Below are positions 31,471 to 36,034 of a DNA stretch of 36,034 nt, piece after piece; positions within the stretch are counted from its first letter, which is position 1, and the number at the start of each line of letters is the position of its first letter. The stretch lies in assembly GCA_043719155.1 (NCBI GenBank), contig JAYSUJ010000015.1, forward strand, positions 1-36,034. The letters are read 5' to 3'. This DNA is from JBBQKQ01 sp043719155 (lineage in GTDB: Bacteria; Patescibacteriota; Minisyncoccia; Phycocordibacterales; UBA5272). The translations under genes and the position numbers were made by a program. A model generated the notes under the pieces. That model was not told the DNA's origin and searched no databases. It saw nothing but the letters and a program-made list of their open reading frames with translations.

Positions 31471-32650
31471 ATATAAACTTTTCCAAAGCATCTGGGAATT
31501 GATTGTACTTTTTAGCACTCATAGAAGCACAGTAGGCTCCTGTGTCGTATATAGCCAAGTAGTCGCCAACTTTGGCTTTACTTAAGATTCTTGCCTCTAT
31601 AGTTTCCGCATCACCTTTGGCTGTAGTTAAAATATCTCCCGACTCGCAGTTGTGTCCTACCACTACATACTTTTCCTGATCTTTAACATTATTTAGCACC
31701 TCTATCAGGTGTTGAGCTCCGTACAAACTGGGTCGTAAAATATCATTCATACCAGTATTAATCTTTAAAAAAATACGTCCGTTCTTTCCTGTGTCTACTA
31801 TATCCACTATTTTTGCTACCAACACGCCGGCATGAGCCACCATAAAAGTTCCGGGCTCTATTTCCAAAGAAATTTTTCTTTTTGTTTTTTTCTCAAAATC
31901 ACTTAATTTACTTTTAAAAATTTTTAAAACTTCTACAATGTCTGTTTCTTGCTCGCTACCATATCTATGGATTTTATATCCACCGCCAATGTCTAAAGTT
32001 GTAACAGTAGGCATTTTTACTAAAATTTTCAACGCTTCGTCCATCACTTTCTCCCAAATTTTTGGGTCTGCTCCAGAGCCTATATGAATATGAAGTTTGG
32101 ATATTATTTTTTTGTATTTTTTAGCAGCAGCCAGAGCTTGCGGTAAATACTCATGCCACAAACCAAAGCTTGAATTTACACCCCCAGTGGTGGTTCTGTT
32201 ATTTTGACCACCTCCAACTCCAGGGTTTACCCGCAGACCAAAATTATTATTTTTAGAAGTTTTACAAAAATTCTCTAACTGTAGTAAAGAACAAGCATTG
32301 TAAAAAACTTTTGAGTTTAGTCTTTTACCTATATTTTCAACGGGCTCTTGACTTGAAAGACTTATTTTTTCAGGATTAATTTTACATTTATCAATTAGAA
32401 AATCTACTTCATAAATAGACGAGGCATCAAAGAAAATATTTTGTTTATCTAGAATTTTTATAATTTCAGGATGTGAATTTGCCTTCATAGCGTATCGTAC
32501 TTTAAAACTATTTTCAAACTTTACACTTTGTAAAAGCTTGGCCCTGTCTTTTAGATTTTGTTTAGAGTAAATAAAAGTCGGAAGTTTAGACTTTTTCCCA
32601 ATTGCAATTAATTTATCTTTTTTGAAATATTTTTGTAGATTTACTTTCAT
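31469..32650 (-). CDS. Diaminopimelate decarboxylase-like fold III PLP enzyme
   Basis: 393 residues. Lys56 in VRYAMKANSHPEI is the PLP lysine; FDASSIYEVDFLI, GLRVNPGVGGG, KLHIHIGSGADP, TLDIGGGYKIH, LEIEPGTFMVAHAGVLV and GHNCESGD follow in the order of LysA. CESGD is typical of LysA and carboxynorspermidine decarboxylases rather than ornithine decarboxylase. The substrate could be meso-diaminopimelate or a related diamino acid. It starts 9 bases after the unknown 218-residue gene and is probably the last gene of the uvrB operon. It converges on the secreted cysteine protein 2 gene. Confidence 0.88.
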   Translation of the reverse strand: MKVNLQKYFKKDKLIAIGKKSKLPTFIYSKQNLKDRAKLLQSVKFENSFKVRYAMKANSHPEIIKILDKQNIFFDASSIYEVDFLIDKCKINPEKISLSSQEPVENIGKRLNSKVFYNACSLLQLENFCKTSKNNNFGLRVNPGVGGGQNNRTTTGGVNSSFGLWHEYLPQALAAAKKYKKIISKLHIHIGSGADPKIWEKVMDEALKILVKMPTVTTLDIGGGYKIHRYGSEQETDIVEVLKIFKSKLSDFEKKTKRKISLEIEPGTFMVAHAGVLVAKIVDIVDTGKNGRIFLKINTGMNDILRPSLYGAQHLIEVLNNVKDQEKYVVVGHNCESGDILTTAKGDAETIEARILSKAKVGDYLAIYDTGAYCASMSAKKYNQFPDALEKFI

Positions 32651-32659
32651 CTTAATTTT

Positions 32660-33316
32660 CTAGAGTAGCTCTGCTTTCCTATCCCACAATTTTTTGACAT
32701 CCTCGGTCAAATCATCATACTTTGTTATGTAAATACTATAAACTTTTCTATACTCTCCTCCACAAAACCTAGCAAATTCAGCCAAATTTTCTTTTGGTGA
32801 TTTAGCCTTTTCTTTCCACCACAACTCCAATTGTATTTTTCTAGTTTCGCGAATATCTTCCAGGGTATCTACAACAACATCCAAGTCTTTACACATTTCT
32901 GAGTTTTCCTTAAAAAAAGTTTTGAGCTTGTTTTCATGAATTTTAAATTTCCCCAAGTTTAAGACTTGGACTAACTTACTAATAGTAACTGACCTTTTCT
33001 TATCTGAACCATCTAGACCAAATACATATTTACAAAAAGGGGTAGCGAGACTTATAAGTCTAAAAATTAAGGCATTATTTATCTCAATTATTTCTGGCCC
33101 TATTTTTCCCGACAGCAAGGTCTTGCTCTTCTGCATTTCATTAACAATATTTAAGGAAACAGAGAGTAGGGCTTTATTCCAAATATCGTCAGCCATTTGC
33201 TTGAGTTCATCCTTTCTCTCTGTTTTCAGTCTCAAACTTAGTTGAGAAATTTCTTCTTCATGGTCTTGGCGAGCTTTTCCAGCTATATTTATGTTAAAAG
33301 GTGGCATTAATTCCAT
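32660..33316 (-). CDS. Helical protein of unknown function
   Basis: 218 residues, not recognised. It is almost wholly helical and highly charged, with repeated Lys/Glu-rich segments (ISQLSLRLKTERKDELKQMADD, KLKTFFKENSEMCKDLDVVVDTLEDIRETRK). No signal peptide; LIFRLISLATPFCKYVFGL near the middle is mildly hydrophobic but not a clear membrane helix. It lies between uvrB and the decarboxylase with 9-base gaps on both sides, so the three are likely one operon. Confidence 0.7.
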   Translation of the reverse strand: MELMPPFNINIAGKARQDHEEEISQLSLRLKTERKDELKQMADDIWNKALLSVSLNIVNEMQKSKTLLSGKIGPEIIEINNALIFRLISLATPFCKYVFGLDGSDKKRSVTISKLVQVLNLGKFKIHENKLKTFFKENSEMCKDLDVVVDTLEDIRETRKIQLELWWKEKAKSPKENLAEFARFCGGEYRKVYSIYITKYDDLTEDVKKLWDRKAELL

Positions 33317-33325
33317 ATATTTATA

Positions 33326-35890
33326 TTATACATCACTTTTGTCTTTACTCTTTTCCAGCATTTCTTGTAACTCTTTTATTTCGTCACGCAAAATAGCCGC
33401 AACTTCAAAATCCAACTCTTTGGCAGCTACCCGCATTTCTTTTTCTTTCTGTTTAAGTAGTGTTGAGACTTTTTTACCGGACAATTTCATTTCCAACATA
33501 GCTTCTCCGTGGGCCGTTTTCTTTTTGATGGTATCTATACCACTAGTAATATCCTCAATAGACTTTAAAATAGTCTTAGGGGTGATGCCGTGTTTTTTGT
33601 TATGCTCTTCTTGAATTACCTTTCTTCTATTTGTCTCACTTATTGCCCTCTCCATACTACCGGTCATGATGTCAGCATACAAAATAACTCTACCTAAAAC
33701 GTTTCTAGCTGCTCGGCCGATAGTTTGGATGAGGGAAGTTTCTGACCGCAGAAAACCTTCTTTGTCAGCGTCTAAAATACCTATCAAAGAGACCTCCGGT
33801 AGGTCTAAACCTTCACGCAGTAAGTTGACCCCCACTAAACAGTCAAATACACCTTGTCGAAACTTTGTTAAAATCTGAATTCTTTCTATAGTTTTAATAT
33901 CTGAGTGCAAGTACTCAGCTTTGATTTTTTTATCTCGCAAATAAACAGATAAATCTTCGGCCATTTTTTTTGTCAAAGTTGTGGCAATTACTCGACCTCC
34001 CAATTTTACGGCTTTTTGGGTTTCCTCAATAAAATCTTGTATTTGCCCCGGATAGTTTGGAAATCTACTTGAGATACTAACCCCTTCCGGCCTGTCGGCC
34101 ACCTTCCCAAGGGAAGGATTCTCAAGCTCTAATTTTCTGTCGAAAAAAATTACTTTTAATTTTTGAACATCTAAATTTTTAATTTCACCATTTTCGAATC
34201 TAATTACTTTAATATCTAAATCGTTTAAATAATTTGTTCTTTCAATATCTCTTTCAACATATCCGTTTTCGCCATGATATGCACCGTCAATCTCAACTGC
34301 TAATTTTAAATCATCGCAGAAAAAATCAATTATAAAATTTCCGATTGGTTTTTGCCTTGTAAAATCAAATCCTGTTTTATCCCGCTTCACTAAATTCCAA
34401 AACAAAAGTTCTGATTCAGTCATCTTTTTTCTATTTTGCTTTGCAACTTCCACTAAATTTTTATTATATTTAAAAATAGTTCGAACTCGAACCTCCTTCC
34501 CTTGGGAAGGTGCCGAAGGCGGAAGGGGTCGCACTTTTTTCCCACTCACGCCAACACTACTTTTGCCATTATTTGGCAGCACCGGCTTTACCTCTATCAC
34601 TGGGTCAATAAGACCTGTGGGGCGGATAATTTGCTCTACCACTTTTCCACTTTCAGCAATCTCGGCTTTACCTGGTGTAGCTGAAACATATAAAATCTCC
34701 CCTACCCTTTTCTCAAACTCTTCGTATCTTAAAGGTCTGTTGTCAAGTGCTGAAGGAAGACGAAAACCGAAATTTACAAGATTGGTTTTTCTGGCTTGGT
34801 CACCTGCATACATGCCATGCACTTGTGGCAAAGTTACATGTGACTCATCTATCACCGTCAAAAACTCAGGCTTGCCATTGTGGTCATGAGGAAAATACGA
34901 AAGTAAAGTTTCTGGGGCTTCACCGGCTTTTTTACCAGCAATAACACGAGAGTAGTTTTCTATACCACTACAATAACCAACTTCACGCATCATGGCTACA
35001 TCTTGCATGGTGCGTCTCTTTATCCTATCGGCTTCTAAAAGCTTGCCTTCTTTTTCAAATTTTTTAACCTGCACCTCCATTTCTTTTTGTATTTCTACAA
35101 TAGCCTTACTCATTGTTTTTTCGTCAGTAATAAAGTGCTTGGCCGGGAAAAACATACAGTTGTCTGTTTCTTCTAAAATTCGCATACTCACAGGGTCGAG
35201 AATCTGTATCAAGGATATTTGCCCTTCACTAAAAAAGATACTCGCCATCCAAGTTTCCGAAACTGGTTGGACATCAACTCTGTTGCCCACTGCTCGAAAT
35301 GTCCCACTTTTTAAATCGGCATTGGTTCTTTCAAAATGTATTCCCACCAACTTTTCCATTAAACTTTGCTTGGTATAATTGTCATTGACGGATAAAATTA
35401 AATTTTCTCTTTTATAATCCTCCGGATTTCCTAAACCATAAATGCAAGAAACAGACGCGACAATGATAGTGTCTTGTCTGGTTAGTATAGAGGCAGTGGA
35501 GGCGTGGCGAAGTCTGTCTATCTCTTCGTTGATAGACGCGTCCTTTTCAATGTAGGTGTCGGTGGCTGAAACATAGGCCTCGGGTTGATAGTAGTCATAG
35601 TAAGAAACGAAATAATGAACTTTGTTCTGGGGAAAAAAGTGCTTAAACTCGTTGGCGAGCTGCGCCGCCAACGTTTTGTTATGAGCCATCACTAGCGTCG
35701 TTTTCTGTAACCTTTCTATCACATTGGCCACTGTAAAAGTTTTCCCAGACCCTGTCACACCTAAAAGCGTTTGCTTTTTAATGCCACTTTCAAATCCAGC
35801 CACCAACTCTTCTATGGCTTTTGGTTGGTCACCTGCAGGTGGCCACTCACTATCTATCTTAAATTTTGTATCGGTGTTTCGGTGTATCAT
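33326..35890 (-). CDS. uvrB: Excinuclease ABC subunit B carrying an in-frame DUF559 nuclease insertion
   Basis: 854 residues; UvrB is normally about 670. Residues 1-440 are standard UvrB: Walker A GVTGSGKT (44-51), beta-hairpin YYDYYQPEAYV (about 96-106), DESH box (TVIDESHVTLPQ) and RPTGLIDPVIEVKPV. Residues about 454-604 are foreign: LPPSAPSQGK, then a complete DUF559/PD-(D/E)XK domain (MTESELLFWNLVKRDKTGF, RQKPIGNFIIDFFC, AVEIDGAYH, IKVIRFENGEI), ending in SLGKVADRPEG. UvrB resumes at GQIQDFIEETQKAV, with VIATTLTKKMAEDLSVYL, VGVNLLREGLDLPEVSL, QTIGRAARN and a C-terminal UVR motif. All helicase motifs are present, so UvrB may still work. A TGT-TATAAT box lies 10 bases before the ATG. First gene of a three-gene operon. 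Confidence 0.97.
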   Translation of the reverse strand: MIHRNTDTKFKIDSEWPPAGDQPKAIEELVAGFESGIKKQTLLGVTGSGKTFTVANVIERLQKTTLVMAHNKTLAAQLANEFKHFFPQNKVHYFVSYYDYYQPEAYVSATDTYIEKDASINEEIDRLRHASTASILTRQDTIIVASVSCIYGLGNPEDYKRENLILSVNDNYTKQSLMEKLVGIHFERTNADLKSGTFRAVGNRVDVQPVSETWMASIFFSEGQISLIQILDPVSMRILEETDNCMFFPAKHFITDEKTMSKAIVEIQKEMEVQVKKFEKEGKLLEADRIKRRTMQDVAMMREVGYCSGIENYSRVIAGKKAGEAPETLLSYFPHDHNGKPEFLTVIDESHVTLPQVHGMYAGDQARKTNLVNFGFRLPSALDNRPLRYEEFEKRVGEILYVSATPGKAEIAESGKVVEQIIRPTGLIDPVIEVKPVLPNNGKSSVGVSGKKVRPLPPSAPSQGKEVRVRTIFKYNKNLVEVAKQNRKKMTESELLFWNLVKRDKTGFDFTRQKPIGNFIIDFFCDDLKLAVEIDGAYHGENGYVERDIERTNYLNDLDIKVIRFENGEIKNLDVQKLKVIFFDRKLELENPSLGKVADRPEGVSISSRFPNYPGQIQDFIEETQKAVKLGGRVIATTLTKKMAEDLSVYLRDKKIKAEYLHSDIKTIERIQILTKFRQGVFDCLVGVNLLREGLDLPEVSLIGILDADKEGFLRSETSLIQTIGRAARNVLGRVILYADIMTGSMERAISETNRRKVIQEEHNKKHGITPKTILKSIEDITSGIDTIKKKTAHGEAMLEMKLSGKKVSTLLKQKEKEMRVAAKELDFEVAAILRDEIKELQEMLEKSKDKSDV
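34080..34118. repeat. Terminal inverted repeat, distal copy (C-terminal side of insert)
   Basis: Its reverse complement begins TCCTTCCCTTGGGAAGGT, identical to the other copy, continues with one extra G and two extra bases in a GGCCGACAGGCC-like centre, and ends GGAAGGGGT. Each copy contains the small palindrome CCTTCCC-AA-GGGAAGG. Encodes SLGKVADRPEG in the uvrB frame. Confidence 0.85.
34494..34529. repeat. Terminal inverted repeat, proximal copy (N-terminal side of insert)
   Basis: TCCTTCCCTTGGGAAGGT, then GCCGAAGGC, then GGAAGGGGT. It matches the distal copy inverted, except for three missing bases and a few changes in the centre. Encodes PLPPSAPSQGKE in the uvrB frame. Confidence 0.85.
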
Positions 35891-35900
35891 TTAAGGACAA

Positions 35901-35909
35901 ATTATAACA
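35901..35909 (-). promoter_or_regulatory. Extended -10 box of uvrB
   Basis: Minus-strand TGT-TATAAT, with TATAAT at 35901-35906, 10 bases before the ATG; predicted leader of about 3-4 bases. Confidence 0.6.
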
Positions 35910-35932
35910 TAGGCAACCAAGTTTTGTTGTAT

Positions 35933-36034
35933 TTAAATACCCCATTTAGTATTTAGATAACTTTGTATTTGCACCCTCTCTGCGTCAGTAAGCTGTCTGT
36001 TATAAACAATTATCTCCCGTATCTTTTCTCTACC
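35933..36034 (-). CDS. C-terminal end of a LamG/concanavalin-like domain protein (partial)
   Basis: The last 33 codons and the TAA stop (35933-35935) of a gene entering from the right edge. The peptide includes EIIVYNRQLTDAERVQIQSY and ends LNTKWGI. The pattern I-V-Y-x-R-x-L-(S/T)-x-x-E-R-x-x-I-x-x-Y-L-x-x-K-(Y/W)-G is the usual close of LamG/concanavalin A-like lectin domains in large bacterial surface proteins. I infer the end of a cell-surface or secreted protein that may bind carbohydrate; nothing can be said of the rest. It ends 43 bases upstream of the uvrB start and just before its promoter. Confidence 0.85.
   Translation of the reverse strand, partial: GREKIREIIVYNRQLTDAERVQIQSYLNTKWGI

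Larger units (their letters stand above)
34080..34529 (-). mobile_element. 450-bp palindrome-ended element encoding a DUF559 nuclease, inserted in frame in uvrB
   Basis: The element is bounded by the outer ends of two inverted repeats and is exactly 450 bases (150 codons), with no stop in the uvrB frame. It encodes a DUF559 (very-short-patch-repair-like endonuclease) domain with the acidic residues of FIIDFFC and AVEIDG in place. No target duplication is obvious at the ends. No intein splice motifs (N-terminal Cys/Ser block, C-terminal HN) are seen, so the nuclease should stay in the protein unless cleaved. Extra linkers (about 15 residues before, 10 after) may be part of the original insertion. 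Confidence 0.85.

Noticed and set aside
34080..34529. Intein within uvrB
   Set aside because: No splice-site motifs: no Cys/Ser-led N block and no HN-Cys/Ser/Thr C block; the ends are inverted repeats and the nuclease is DUF559 rather than a LAGLIDADG or HNH domain within a Hint fold.
1..36034. CRISPR arrays, rRNA genes or prophage
   Set aside because: No regularly spaced repeats, no rRNA-like blocks and no phage structural genes were seen in either strand.

Overview
The window reads as chromosome of a Patescibacteria (candidate phyla radiation) bacterium, most likely Paceibacteria/Parcubacteria. This is inferred from AT-rich DNA read with the standard code (TGA is used as stop), short intergenic gaps, trimmed housekeeping enzymes (ProRS without the editing insertion, a 101-residue MreD, a Rel ending at TGS), a type IV pilin-like protein, several small VirB2-like membrane proteins, a LamG-type protein end, and almost no biosynthetic genes. 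No rRNA, tRNA or CRISPR array was seen, and no gap without a gene exceeds 300 bases.

Layout. 1-2.3 kb: a GC-rich membrane-anchored gene cut by the left edge, an EVE-domain gene coupled to a secreted coiled-coil gene, and a stand-alone alarmone hydrolase. 2.3-7.7 kb: rpoD with a lysine-rich tail, a pilin-like gene, topA and an acidic unknown. 7.7-11.9 kb: a small basic protein, a DCC thiol protein, rel, a secreted peptidoglycan-binding/barrel protein and greA. 11.9-18.3 kb: a minus-strand run proS - NYN/VOC/pyrophosphatase fusion - mreB - mreC - mreD - mrdA (cell elongation). 18.4-21.9 kb: antitoxin - toxin - uvrA - unknown. 21.9-25.9 kb: membrane-anchored solute-binding protein plus VirB2-like proteins, interrupted by a GC-rich small gene. 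25.9-31.4 kb: methyltransferase, a 787-residue divergent sigma-70 protein and an arginine-decarboxylase-like enzyme, with two paralogous secreted four-cysteine proteins around the last two. 31.5-36.0 kb: uvrB - unknown - diaminopimelate-decarboxylase-like, then the C-terminal end of a LamG-like protein.

Most notable. (1) uvrB carries a 450-bp, exactly in-frame insertion with about 37-bp terminal inverted repeats that encodes a DUF559 (PD-(D/E)XK) nuclease inside the UvrB reading frame. (2) A giant second sigma factor. (3) A three-domain NYN-VOC-pyrophosphatase fusion. (4) Six isolated, visibly GC-richer genes set in AT-rich surroundings, several with their own consensus promoter, Shine-Dalgarno site and hairpin terminator; two are the secreted cysteine paralogs. 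(5) Several genes have a -10 box only 6-11 nt before ATG, implying leaderless or near-leaderless mRNAs, and this decides the start codon in three genes.

All calls come from reading the sequence by eye; no database or structure search was run.
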